Assembly: GCA_014380705.1 (NCBI GenBank)
Contig: JACMJI010000268.1
Location: forward strand, 1-9,503
Origin: Gorillibacterium sp.
GTDB lineage: Bacteria; Bacillota; Bacilli; Paenibacillales; NBRC-103111
Length of the DNA stretch: 9,503 nucleotides
Reading direction: 5' to 3'
The notes under the pieces are model-generated. The model had not been told where the DNA came from, made no database searches, and saw only the letters and a list, made by a program, of their open reading frames with translations. Below are positions 1 to 6,164 of the stretch, one piece after another. The stretch's first letter is position 1, and the number at the start of each line of letters is the position of its first letter. The position numbers and the translations under genes were made by a program.

Positions 1-22
1 CTAACGCATGCCGTTGGGCTTT

Positions 23-193
23 TAAGCTGCTTAAGAAACCAGTGACGTTACGAATTTGAATGTCGGTTTCGGGCACTCTTGAAATGGCATCCTCTGATTA
101 GACGAAGGATACGATGCCATTTCAAAGGCGCCCCGTAAACTCTACACTCGACACTCAAATTCTCCACTTCAGGTTTCTTAGGAAGCAGGCTTA
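23..193. repeat. long imperfect palindrome (about 57 bp pairable)
   Basis: The two halves of this gene-free stretch are complementary along almost their whole length. Paired blocks, outside to inside, are 23-27 with 189-193, 28-32 with 183-187, 33-40 with 172-179, 41-44 with 165-168, 52-59 with 155-162, 61-65 with 149-153, 66-69 with 137-140, 71-74 with 130-133, and a perfect 13-bp block 79-91 with 113-125. The remaining 21-base centre (92-112) is the loop. Small bulges separate the blocks. The hairpin ends about 38 bases before the Shine-Dalgarno site of the next gene. It may be a MITE-like insertion or a transcribed structured leader; the sequence does not decide. A 6-base direct repeat ACGCAT lies at 4-9 and 195-200 and could be a target duplication or chance. 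I see no convincing promoter or coding sequence in 1-245. Confidence 0.75.
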
Positions 194-245
194 GACGCAT
201 ATGATATACTTGCTTCACAAAAGAACCCTCAGGAGGTCATTCGAT

Positions 246-1127
246 ATGTTTAAAAACCCTTTTCTGCCGTATAGTGTAGCCATGGTTACACCCTTTGATC
301 AAGGGGGTGCCATTGACGAAACAGGGATCAAAGAGCTGATTAACTATTATCGAGGGAATGGAGTGCCTGCTCTTTTGATCAGCGGTTCAACGGGAGAGCA
401 GCATTCGATGACTATACCTGAGAAGGTCAAGTTATATCATGAAGTCAAACACGAGGTGCAAAGTGACCTCCTGGTATATGGCGGAGTTGCTTCTTTTTTA
501 ACAAAAGATGCAGTTATTCTCGCTCATGAGGCTGAGAAAGCGAATCTGGATGCAATGATGGTGGGTTTTCCCCCTTATCTGCGAATTACCCAATCAGAGG
601 CCTATCAATATGTGTCAGCCATCTGCAGCTCATCGAAGCTGCCTATTATGCTGTATAATAACCCACTACGAACTGGATTCAATCTGGAGCATTCAACCTT
701 AATTCGCATGGCTAATGACTTCCCGCAGATTGTTGCACTCAAAGAGGCTGGAAATCCTGATAGGGTGATGCAAGTAAAAGCAGCGCTTGGGCATGACTTT
801 CTTGTATTATCCGGATCGGATGCAACAATTCTTGATGATATCAAGAAGGGCTATGATGGAATCACAAGTGTAGCTGGAAATATTTACCCGCATGAAATTA
901 AACACATCATGCAATTGATTCAGGCCAACAATCACGAGCAGGCCAGTGCTGAGGTAAGCAAGCTTAAGGTCAGCATTGAAATGATCATTCAATTGGGAGC
1001 TATAAAAACAATTAAACATATTCTAATGAACAATGGAATCGCAGCTGGCTATTGTCGAGAACCCTTATCGCAGCTAACAATAACCGAGCATGATTTGGTG
1101 AAGTCAATTAAACTACCCGCGTTTTAG
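246..1127 (+). CDS. dihydrodipicolinate synthase/N-acetylneuraminate lyase family protein (DapA-like)
   Basis: A class I Schiff-base aldolase/lyase of the DapA/NanA TIM-barrel family, expected to be cytosolic and to act through an enzyme-bound pyruvate. The family motifs are in order: GSTGE at residues 47-51 (DapA usually GTTGE), FPPY ending in Tyr111, YNNPLRTG at 137-144 with Tyr137 and Arg142, the Schiff-base lysine Lys166 in ALKEAGN, and SGSD at 189-192. The position of the second Tyr of DapA's TPYY motif is kept (Tyr111), but the first is Pro and the motif is otherwise altered. It could be a true dihydrodipicolinate synthase (lysine/dipicolinate pathway) or a lyase for another 2-keto acid; the substrate cannot be read here. 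An in-frame ATG at 201 has no ribosome site. The ATG at 246 has AGGAGG at 231-236, nine bases away, and gives 293 residues, the usual family length. It stands alone, without asd or dapB neighbours. Confidence 0.9.
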   Translation: MFKNPFLPYSVAMVTPFDQGGAIDETGIKELINYYRGNGVPALLISGSTGEQHSMTIPEKVKLYHEVKHEVQSDLLVYGGVASFLTKDAVILAHEAEKANLDAMMVGFPPYLRITQSEAYQYVSAICSSSKLPIMLYNNPLRTGFNLEHSTLIRMANDFPQIVALKEAGNPDRVMQVKAALGHDFLVLSGSDATILDDIKKGYDGITSVAGNIYPHEIKHIMQLIQANNHEQASAEVSKLKVSIEMIIQLGAIKTIKHILMNNGIAAGYCREPLSQLTITEHDLVKSIKLPAF

Positions 1128-1154
1128 AATAGCGAAGGATTAGCGACTAGCTCA

Positions 1155-1433
1155 TTATCCTAGCGACATGATCCGAAATAAATAACCGACGATTGCCGCA
1201 TTCAGCACCAGCAAGAGTGGAATTCCAAACCGAAAGGACGTATGCAGGGTCTTATGACAGAAGCGATTCATGCCGATCAGCACGCCAAGCGCACCTCCAA
1301 GCAAAGCAATCTCAAACAGTCTTACCTCCGGCACTCTGCGTTTTTTTCGTTTCGCACGGGCTTTATCTTGACCCATCGTAAAATAACCAGTCAGATTTAT
1401 GATCAATAAATAGATGATAAGTGCGATTTCCAT
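1155..1433 (-). CDS. DUF1294 family small membrane protein
   Basis: A 92-residue integral membrane protein with about three hydrophobic segments (roughly residues 3-19, 41-55 and 69-87). It matches the DUF1294 pattern I know from proteins such as Bacillus YsdA: an Asn-Leu-Thr-Gly segment at 13-16, MGQDKARA at 20-27 followed by a very basic stretch, RVPE at 33-36, GGALG at 46-50, HKT at 60-62, and Phe69 with Pro72. No biochemical role is established for the family to my knowledge. Two ATGs are possible. The Shine-Dalgarno AAGGAG (1442-1447) is only two bases from the ATG at 1437-1439 but eight from the ATG at 1431-1433, so the second is chosen; the first would add two residues. The gene converges with the DapA-like gene, with 27 bases between stops and no clear terminator there. 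Confidence 0.85.
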   Translation of the reverse strand: MEIALIIYLLIINLTGYFTMGQDKARAKRKKRRVPEVRLFEIALLGGALGVLIGMNRFCHKTLHTSFRFGIPLLLVLNAAIVGYLFRIMSLG

Positions 1434-1516
1434 ATACATTTCTCCTTCACACCGACTAAAGACTTAACAAGATTATCTTATATTCGACTTATCCCTGAGC
1501 TTCTCCTTTCGTTGTT

Positions 1517-1545
1517 TTGGAAAATACTTTTACTTTGTGTATGAT
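1517..1545 (+). promoter_or_regulatory. sigma-A type promoter for the aldo/keto reductase
   Basis: TTGGAA (1517-1522) and TATGAT (1540-1545) are separated by 17 bases, four and five matches to the -35 and -10 consensus. Transcription would begin near 1552, giving a leader of about 70 bases. A second perfect TTGACA lies at 1566-1571, but its only downstream -10 candidate (TATTGT at 1592) is 20 bases away. Confidence 0.55.
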
Positions 1546-1621
1546 GAAAGAGTCATTACAGCGCATTGACACATGGTCATGATCCCAACCGTATTGTAAT
1601 ATAACCCGAGGAGGAAGCGAA

Positions 1622-2563
1622 TTGAAATACCGTAGACTTGGAAAAACCAATTTGAAAACCTCAATTATCGGTGTAGGCACCTGGCAATTTGGCGGAGAAT
1701 GGGGCATGTCCTTCTCACAGGATGAGGTCAATCGGATCCTTGGCAAGGCCAAGGAGCTTGGTATCAATCTGATTGACACAGCAGAGTGTTATGGTGATCA
1801 TCTATCCGAATCCCTGATTGGTGGCTTTCTGCGCAATGATCGTCGGGAGGATTGGATCGTCGCAACGAAATTCGGCCATCATTTTCATGATAAGTTTAAC
1901 CGTACCGATGCATTTCAGCCTGAAGATGTGATTCGACAACTAGACGCCTCACTAAAGGCACTTGGAACAGATTATATAGATTTACTGCAATTCCACTCTG
2001 GACCTGATCCATCTTTTGATCAAGATGGGCTGTGGACAACGCTCGACAAACAAGTACAGTCAGGTAAAATCCGTCATTTAGGTATTTCGATTGGCTCAAA
2101 TGATAATCTGCATCAGACAGCGGCTGCTACACAGGTTGGTGCTTCTGTCATTCAAGTCGTCTACAATCGGCTTGAACGTCAACCCGAAGCCCGTGTATTC
2201 CCCTCCTGCCGCGAGCAAGACCTTGGTGTATTGGCCCGCGTTCCATTGGCAAGTGGATATTTGAGCGGGAAATATAAGCCTGGGGCTACCTTTGCCAGTG
2301 ATGACGTTCGGAACCGACATGATCCCGGTCAGACAGCCGAGAAGCTGCGGCAAGTGGAGCTGATTGGTATGAACGAAGTTCCCGAGGGAACAGATATGGC
2401 AAGCTGGGCGCTTGCTTGGTGTTTGAAAAACGATGCCGTCACAGCGGTCATTCCTGGTTGTAAGAATGAGGCACAAGTCGAAGCTAACGCTGCTGCTGTC
2501 AAGCTAATAAGCGATAACCACCCTCAAACATGGAGGGAAGAACCGGAAGCTATTTCTTCTTAA
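1622..2563 (+). CDS. aldo/keto reductase
   Basis: A 313-residue NAD(P)H-dependent aldo/keto reductase, a soluble TIM-barrel enzyme reducing aldehydes or ketones; the natural substrate cannot be told from sequence. The N-terminal pattern (Arg-Leu-Gly-Lys-Thr-Asn then Gly-x-Gly-Thr-Trp) is typical of the bacterial AKR groups related to general stress protein 69-like and AKR11-13 enzymes. The catalytic tetrad is complete: Asp52 and Tyr57 in IDTAECYG, Lys83 in ATKFG, His125 in LQFHS. The cofactor-binding loop is visible near residues 275-291 (AVIPGCKNEAQVEAN). The start is TTG at 1622, with a strong GAGGAGGAA at 1608-1616 seven bases upstream of it; no ATG gives a better start. It is flanked by its own promoter and a strong terminator, so it is probably monocistronic. 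Confidence 0.95.
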   Translation: MKYRRLGKTNLKTSIIGVGTWQFGGEWGMSFSQDEVNRILGKAKELGINLIDTAECYGDHLSESLIGGFLRNDRREDWIVATKFGHHFHDKFNRTDAFQPEDVIRQLDASLKALGTDYIDLLQFHSGPDPSFDQDGLWTTLDKQVQSGKIRHLGISIGSNDNLHQTAAATQVGASVIQVVYNRLERQPEARVFPSCREQDLGVLARVPLASGYLSGKYKPGATFASDDVRNRHDPGQTAEKLRQVELIGMNEVPEGTDMASWALAWCLKNDAVTAVIPGCKNEAQVEANAAAVKLISDNHPQTWREEPEAISS

Positions 2564-2584
2564 ACCATATCGCAATAAAAGCGG

Positions 2585-2625
2585 AACCTCCTAACCATCC
2601 TAGAGATGGATTAGGAGGTTTTTTT
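2585..2625 (+). terminator. rho-independent terminator after the aldo/keto reductase
   Basis: A ten-base arm AACCTCCTAA (2585-2594) pairs with TTAGGAGGTT (2611-2620). The inner arms CCATC (2595-2599) and GATGG (2605-2609) extend the stem across one bulged A, closing a five-base loop. The stem runs into a T tract ending at 2625. It lies 22 bases past the stop codon. Bases 2626-2771 up to the next gene show no other clear element. Confidence 0.92.
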
Positions 2626-2771
2626 GTTGGATTTATGCACGAATAATCCATGTTTTATAAGCGTAATCTCCATGGTCTCTTTAAGAAAAAGGCGTTAAGC
2701 TAGCAAAAGATCAGCTTTCACTTGCTGAATGTAAAGCATTTGTTAAGCAGAAAGGTCCGGTTATTGCCAAC

Positions 2772-3986
2772 ATGAAGCTGACAACGCGGATTTACTTGGA
2801 TGCAGCATTACAGAATATTAAGAGCGTAGCCTTTTTTACATTTTTACCCGTATTAATTGTAAGGTTGGGTGCTACAGACTTTCAAGTGGCACTATCCAAC
2901 ATGCTTCCTCCCCTATTCTGTGCGCTTTCTCTGGCTTTTCTAACCAGGCAGCTACCGGTTACGCGAAAAGTCTATTTGGTTTCTGGCTATGTCCGCCAGT
3001 TCGCCTTTCTTAGTATGGCGTTAGCGGTATTATTGCCCCACCCGCTCCCGTATATCCTGGCATTTTGGGCAGTGAATGCCATTTCTGTAATGATAACGAG
3101 TGTGCAACAGCCGGCGATTTTTCGCCGTCATGTAGAGCCGGATCGTTTCCCCCAAATATTCAGTACGAATAAGCTTATTGGGATCTCTATCGTCGTGGTC
3201 GGAAGCCTGGTAATCGGTAACGCCCTTGACTTTTACGACCGCTTTTTTCCTTATAATTATGTCGTGTCCATGCTTGTTGGCTGCTTGTCCACTTTTATGG
3301 GCATGAATCTGATTGCCCGACTTGCTCCGAGTGAGAAGCAAGCCATCAAACTCCGCATAGTTTTGCCCTTTCATGAGTGTGACCGCAGGATGTGGTGGAT
3401 GTCGCTAAACAATATTGGGATCGCCATGGTCGGTCCGCTTTTTACGATTTATCATATCAAGGCCCTTGGTCTCTCCAATGCTCAGATTGGGTATTTCGTT
3501 GTTGCCTCGGGGCTGTTGTCTGCTGCATTTCTTCCAACTGCCAGGAGGTGGATGGAGAAATCGGGAGCGATGAAGGTTTATACCTTCGCTGTTCTTGGCA
3601 TGACTCTTGCGGTATTGCCGTATGGATGGATCAGTAGATTCTGGTTGTTAATTATTGTTCAGGCTTGGATCGGTGTCTGTGCCTCGGTGTTTGATATTTC
3701 CCAGCAATCCATTATGATGAGCGAGGCCAACAGGCACAGGAAAGAAAAAGAAATGGACTACTTCTCTGATTTCCAGCTCCTTATGAACGGAGGAAACGCC
3801 ATTGGGGCGTTGATAGCAGGTATATTCGTTTCCTTCCTGCCGATCTGGGCTTGCTTTATTGGGGTCGCTTCGTTTCGCCTCGCCTTTCTATGGCTTCCCG
3901 GCCTTCGTCCCGCCGAAGCGGGAACAAGAAGCCCCTTTGCTAAGCTCATGCGTTCCAAGCCGCACCCTGCCACAAGTGGCAAATAG
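2772..3986 (+). CDS. MFS family transporter
   Basis: A 404-residue, strongly hydrophobic protein with about 12 membrane segments in two halves. The halves are separated by a more polar stretch around residues 185-208, the layout of major facilitator superfamily carriers. Transported substrate is unknown. The usual MFS loop 2-3 motif is not clearly kept; TM2 is followed by RQLPVTRK (59-66), and a second basic loop lies at 321-327 (RHRKEKE). The C-terminus is a short polar tail. The start is uncertain: ATG at 2772 has only AAAGG at 2751-2755, 16 bases away. The same frame stays open upstream back to the stop at 2682-2684 without an ATG, GTG or TTG; an ATT at 2763 would sit seven bases after that AAAGG. 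The 3' end leads straight into two 94-bp repeats and a terminator. No obvious link to the preceding reductase, which has its own terminator. Confidence 0.85.
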   Translation: MKLTTRIYLDAALQNIKSVAFFTFLPVLIVRLGATDFQVALSNMLPPLFCALSLAFLTRQLPVTRKVYLVSGYVRQFAFLSMALAVLLPHPLPYILAFWAVNAISVMITSVQQPAIFRRHVEPDRFPQIFSTNKLIGISIVVVGSLVIGNALDFYDRFFPYNYVVSMLVGCLSTFMGMNLIARLAPSEKQAIKLRIVLPFHECDRRMWWMSLNNIGIAMVGPLFTIYHIKALGLSNAQIGYFVVASGLLSAAFLPTARRWMEKSGAMKVYTFAVLGMTLAVLPYGWISRFWLLIIVQAWIGVCASVFDISQQSIMMSEANRHRKEKEMDYFSDFQLLMNGGNAIGALIAGIFVSFLPIWACFIGVASFRLAFLWLPGLRPAEAGTRSPFAKLMRSKPHPATSGK

Positions 3987-3989
3987 CTA

Positions 3990-4083
3990 ACAAGGATAAA
4001 TGCCTATCGGCGTCCTTTGGTGCCGTGCGTTTACCGATGCGGAATCAGAATGAACCCTACCTAATAATTATACATTCTGATAG
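3990..4083 (+). repeat. 94-bp structured repeat, copy 1
   Basis: First of two exactly adjoining 94-bp units that differ at a single base (T4001 versus C4095). It begins four bases after the transporter stop codon. It can fold into two hairpins. Hairpin 1 has an outer stem 3998-4003 with 4027-4032 and an inner seven-pair stem around a CTTT loop. Hairpin 2 has a perfect nine-pair stem, ATCAGAATG (4044-4052) with CATTCTGAT (4073-4081). The one base change turns a C-G pair of the outer stem into U-G, so pairing is kept in RNA read on this strand. The element family is not one I recognise. Confidence 0.88.
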
Positions 4084-4177
4084 ACAAGGATAAACGCCTA
4101 TCGGCGTCCTTTGGTGCCGTGCGTTTACCGATGCGGAATCAGAATGAACCCTACCTAATAATTATACATTCTGATAG
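4084..4177 (+). repeat. 94-bp structured repeat, copy 2
   Basis: Second tandem unit, 93 of 94 bases identical to copy 1. Outer stem AAACGC (4092-4097) with GCGTTT (4121-4126); hairpin 2 arms at 4138-4146 and 4167-4175. It is followed by GAGGAA-type sequence shared with the third copy, and 17 bases later by a bidirectional terminator. Near identity of the tandem copies suggests a recent duplication or gene conversion. Confidence 0.88.
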
Positions 4178-4194
4178 AGGAACATAGGAAAGTG

Positions 4195-4241
4195 AAAAGC
4201 CTCCAAAACCACAGGAAATGAAAGTGGGATTGGAGGCTTTT
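4195..4241. terminator. bidirectional terminator between MFS gene and the 128-residue gene
   Basis: Perfect 12-base arms AAAAGCCTCCAA (4195-4206) and TTGGAGGCTTTT (4230-4241), with an inner CCAC/GTGG pair (4209-4212 with 4224-4227). The stem ends in T's on the plus strand and, because the left arm starts with A's, also on the minus strand. It can stop both convergent transcripts. Bases 4242-4319 hold nothing else I can name. Confidence 0.88.
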
Positions 4242-4319
4242 GTATATTTTGAACAGCAGATACTTAAAATCATGTAGAATGCCTGTTTAACAAGTTAGGA
4301 CGAGAAAAAAATCTAAGAC

Positions 4320-4706
4320 CTAAATCCAAGCCTTTAGGTTAATCTGTTTAATGAACTGCTCTTGGCTTGTCGCTTCTCTACTAACTTCTTCTACTTCCTC
4401 TACTTGCTCCGTTTGCTCTCCATTCATCAAACGACGAAACAACTCTTCATTACGTGTAGCTAGAGCAAAATCGAGCAGAGCTTCACGCTCAATCATATCT
4501 ACCTCTTGCTCCAGAATAGACTCTTCCGTGTCAATATCATGGGAAGGAACCATGACATGGCGATTGTGATTGGGTATCCGGACGACATAATCAAAAATAT
4601 TATCAGCATTACGATCATACGCTATGATATATCCGTGCTCGCCTATTGGTAAATTCTGTTCCAAGCTGTCATCCATAATAAAAACCTTTTGTCCGAGTCG
4701 CAGCAT
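4320..4706 (-). CDS. conserved-looking hypothetical protein, 128 residues
   Basis: Not assigned to a named family. Residues 1-60 look like a small beta-rich domain: short alternating hydrophobic stretches around LGQKVFI, GEHGYIIAYDR, FDYVVRIP and VMVPSHDI. This is the look of a KOW/SH3-like barrel, which is an inference. Residues 61-98 are a charged helix (IEREALLDFALATRNEELFRRL), and 97-118 are very acidic and low-complexity. It has no signal peptide or membrane segment, so it is probably cytosolic. The start ATG (4704-4706) has AAGGGGG (4715-4721) eight bases upstream. It lies 106 bases after the metallo-hydrolase gene on the same strand, so it may be co-transcribed or have its own promoter. 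An inverted repeat sits in its leader (4728-4748). Length, start and ribosome site make it a credible gene; function unknown. Confidence 0.75.
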   Translation of the reverse strand: MLRLGQKVFIMDDSLEQNLPIGEHGYIIAYDRNADNIFDYVVRIPNHNRHVMVPSHDIDTEESILEQEVDMIEREALLDFALATRNEELFRRLMNGEQTEQVEEVEEVSREATSQEQFIKQINLKAWI

Positions 4707-4727
4707 CCCGTTTACCCCCTTAGTTGT

Positions 4728-4748
4728 CCATACGGATGCAACGTATGG
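4728..4748 (-). promoter_or_regulatory. inverted repeat in the leader of the 128-residue gene
   Basis: CCATACG (4728-4734) and CGTATGG (4742-4748) form perfect seven-base arms around a seven-base loop. The repeat is just upstream of the AAGGGGG ribosome site, so it could be a protein-binding operator or a leader hairpin. No T tract follows, so it is not a terminator. Confidence 0.4.
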
Positions 4749-4812
4749 CTATTTTCTATTTCTTAATTTTCAGTCTTAAATCTGCAACGTACTTTTAGCT
4801 GACCTTAGGCTG

Positions 4813-5439
4813 TTATGCATAAGGATTATTAGCTTTTTCATAGCCGATTGTCGTACGAGGTCCATGACCTGGGTAAACTTTTATATCATCATCTAATTTG
4901 AATAGCTTGCTTTGCAGTGTGAAACGGAGATCACGATCGCTGCCCCCGTATAAATCCGTCCTGCCTACGCCGAGACGAAATAATACATCGCCCCCAAAAA
5001 GATGTTTATCCATCAGAAAGCTAACGCTTCCCGGAGAATGCCCTGGTGTATGCAGCACTCTGATTTCTTGCCCCAGAAACCGTAAGATCTGACCTTGCTC
5101 CAATGCATATTCCGCAGGATCAGCCGTAACCAAACCAGCAATTTCAGGCCAAAGGGCTGAGCCGTTCTTCTTCGTATCCGCGAGCCAATCTGCCTCAAGA
5201 TCATGTAAATAAACAGGGCAGCCTGTTGCTTTTCGAACCTCTTCAACACCTGCCATATGATCAAAATGTGCATGGGTTAGAAGAATCGCTTCTACCTCTA
5301 GATCAGCAACACGGCGGATTAGCGCTGCGGGCTGCTGACCTGGGTCGATAATAATGGCTTTACCCTGTTCAGAATCCTTTAATAAATAGGCGTTCGTTCC
5401 AAGCTGTCCCAGAACAACCGTTTCTATTGATATACTCAC
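4813..5439 (-). CDS. metallo-beta-lactamase fold hydrolase, glyoxalase II-like (YqgX-type)
   Basis: A 208-residue soluble enzyme of the metallo-beta-lactamase superfamily, close in shape to Bacillus YqgX-type hydroxyacylglutathione hydrolase-like proteins. The family hydrolyses thioesters such as S-lactoyl conjugates, but the thiol used by this protein is not shown; Bacillota often use bacillithiol instead of glutathione, so bacillithiol is a possible partner (inference). All metal ligands are present: THAHFDH with His56, His58, Asp60 and His61, His134 in TPGHSPG, Asp151 in GGDVLF, and His192 in PGHGP. Asn16 and Tyr18 near the start (TNAYLL) are also typical. The C-terminus GYEKANNPYA is characteristic of the short group. 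The start is GTG at 5437-5439, with AGGGGTGG seven bases upstream on the minus strand. It is preceded by the thioredoxin-like gene, with a 119-base gap containing a decayed repeat. Confidence 0.92.
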   Translation of the reverse strand: MSISIETVVLGQLGTNAYLLKDSEQGKAIIIDPGQQPAALIRRVADLEVEAILLTHAHFDHMAGVEEVRKATGCPVYLHDLEADWLADTKKNGSALWPEIAGLVTADPAEYALEQGQILRFLGQEIRVLHTPGHSPGSVSFLMDKHLFGGDVLFRLGVGRTDLYGGSDRDLRFTLQSKLFKLDDDIKVYPGHGPRTTIGYEKANNPYA

Positions 5440-5454
5440 GTAATTACCACCCCT

Positions 5455-5491
5455 AGGATTAACGTCTGTCGGCGTCCTCTGGCATTCTGAT
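5455..5491 (+). repeat. decayed, internally deleted copy of the 94-bp repeat
   Basis: Bases 5455-5482 match the first part of copy 2 at 24 of 28 positions. They run directly into CATTCTGAT (5483-5491), identical to the right arm of hairpin 2. This looks like a copy that lost its middle. Unlike the full copies it sits antisense to the surrounding minus-strand genes, in the gap between the thioredoxin-like and metallo-hydrolase genes, close to the latter's ribosome site. Confidence 0.6.
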
Positions 5492-5558
5492 GCAGTAAAA
5501 AGAACGGCAATAACCTTAGAAAACGACTTTCTAATATTCTATCTCATTTACCTATTTT

Positions 5559-6125
5559 CTAAAAGGATGATAATAATTCACGAAGCTCATGCACAATATC
5601 CGCTTGGTAGCCGGTCCCTTCACCGTAACGACGAACGACTTCTTGCCGGACCTCTTGAAGCTTCTCCTGATAATCGGACGCATCTCGATCTGGGTTGGCA
5701 ATTTTAAACGCTCGCATTGCATCTTGCACATGCTCTGGCCGAGGGCCCCATGTACCGAGGACATACCCGCCGGTATCCGCAAAGATAACAATAGGAATGG
5801 CACGACCACCCAGGGTTAGAAATTGCTCCATAACCTCAGGATGCTGCTCAATAATGAGGACCTCTTGGGGAATCCCGCTATTCTCCAGGATGCGAAATAC
5901 GACAGGAACGTTACGCACAACGTCGCCACACCATTCAGCCATCAGAATCAGGCAACGCAGGTCGTCACGATCTCGCAAGGAGCCAAAAAAGCTCCGATCA
6001 TCTTCGCTTGGCCACTCAAATGCTGTGAAAAAGTCGAGAAACTGCTCTTTGTTCTTCTGCATGCCATCAATAAACACTGCTGGTTTAATCCCTTGACCTA
6101 TGGAGCTAGCTACATTCTTGGCCAT
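5559..6125 (-). CDS. thioredoxin-fold protein with a single active-site cysteine
   Basis: A 188-residue cytosolic protein of the thioredoxin-like superfamily, in pattern like the Thioredoxin_9 group (PF14595), from memory. The active-site region is AEWCGDV (63-69): the first cysteine, Cys66, is present, but the usual second cysteine of WCGDC is Val69. The cis-proline that faces the active site is Pro111 in AIPIVIF. Only one other Cys (Cys58) is present. A monothiol protein cannot do standard dithiol exchange by itself, so it may work with a low-molecular-weight thiol or in binding rather than reduction (inference). The C-terminal 40 residues are a charged helical tail. Start ATG at 6123-6125 has GGGAGGG (6136-6142) ten bases upstream. 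It follows the DedA gene by 39 bases, so the two are very likely co-transcribed. Confidence 0.85.
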   Translation of the reverse strand: MAKNVASSIGQGIKPAVFIDGMQKNKEQFLDFFTAFEWPSEDDRSFFGSLRDRDDLRCLILMAEWCGDVVRNVPVVFRILENSGIPQEVLIIEQHPEVMEQFLTLGGRAIPIVIFADTGGYVLGTWGPRPEHVQDAMRAFKIANPDRDASDYQEKLQEVRQEVVRRYGEGTGYQADIVHELRELLSSF

Positions 6126-6164
6126 GCTTATTCGTCCCTCCCGCAGATGAGTGTGTATCGCTTG

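Noticed and set aside
205..210. TATACT as -10 of a promoter for the DapA-like gene
   Set aside because: No acceptable -35 hexamer is found 16-18 bases upstream.
1566..1602. Perfect TTGACA as the aldo/keto reductase -35
   Set aside because: No -10 candidate lies 16-18 bases downstream; TATTGT is 20 bases away. The pair at 1517-1545 is better spaced.
3030..3374. Long minus-strand reading frame inside the transporter gene
   Set aside because: It overlaps a clear membrane-protein gene entirely, has no ribosome site, and its product has no recognisable pattern.
3990..4177. Tandem repeats as a CRISPR array
   Set aside because: The 94-bp units adjoin directly with no variable spacers, and no cas genes are near.
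4318..4339. ACCTAAA/TTTAGGT hairpin overlapping the stop of the 128-residue gene as a terminator
   Set aside because: The stem is AT-rich and nine bases separate it from the T tract on the minus strand. The bidirectional hairpin at 4195-4241 is much stronger.
5516..5534. TTAGAAA/TTTCTAA inverted repeat as terminator of the thioredoxin-like gene
   Set aside because: The stem is AT-rich, with no GC core and no following T tract on the minus strand.
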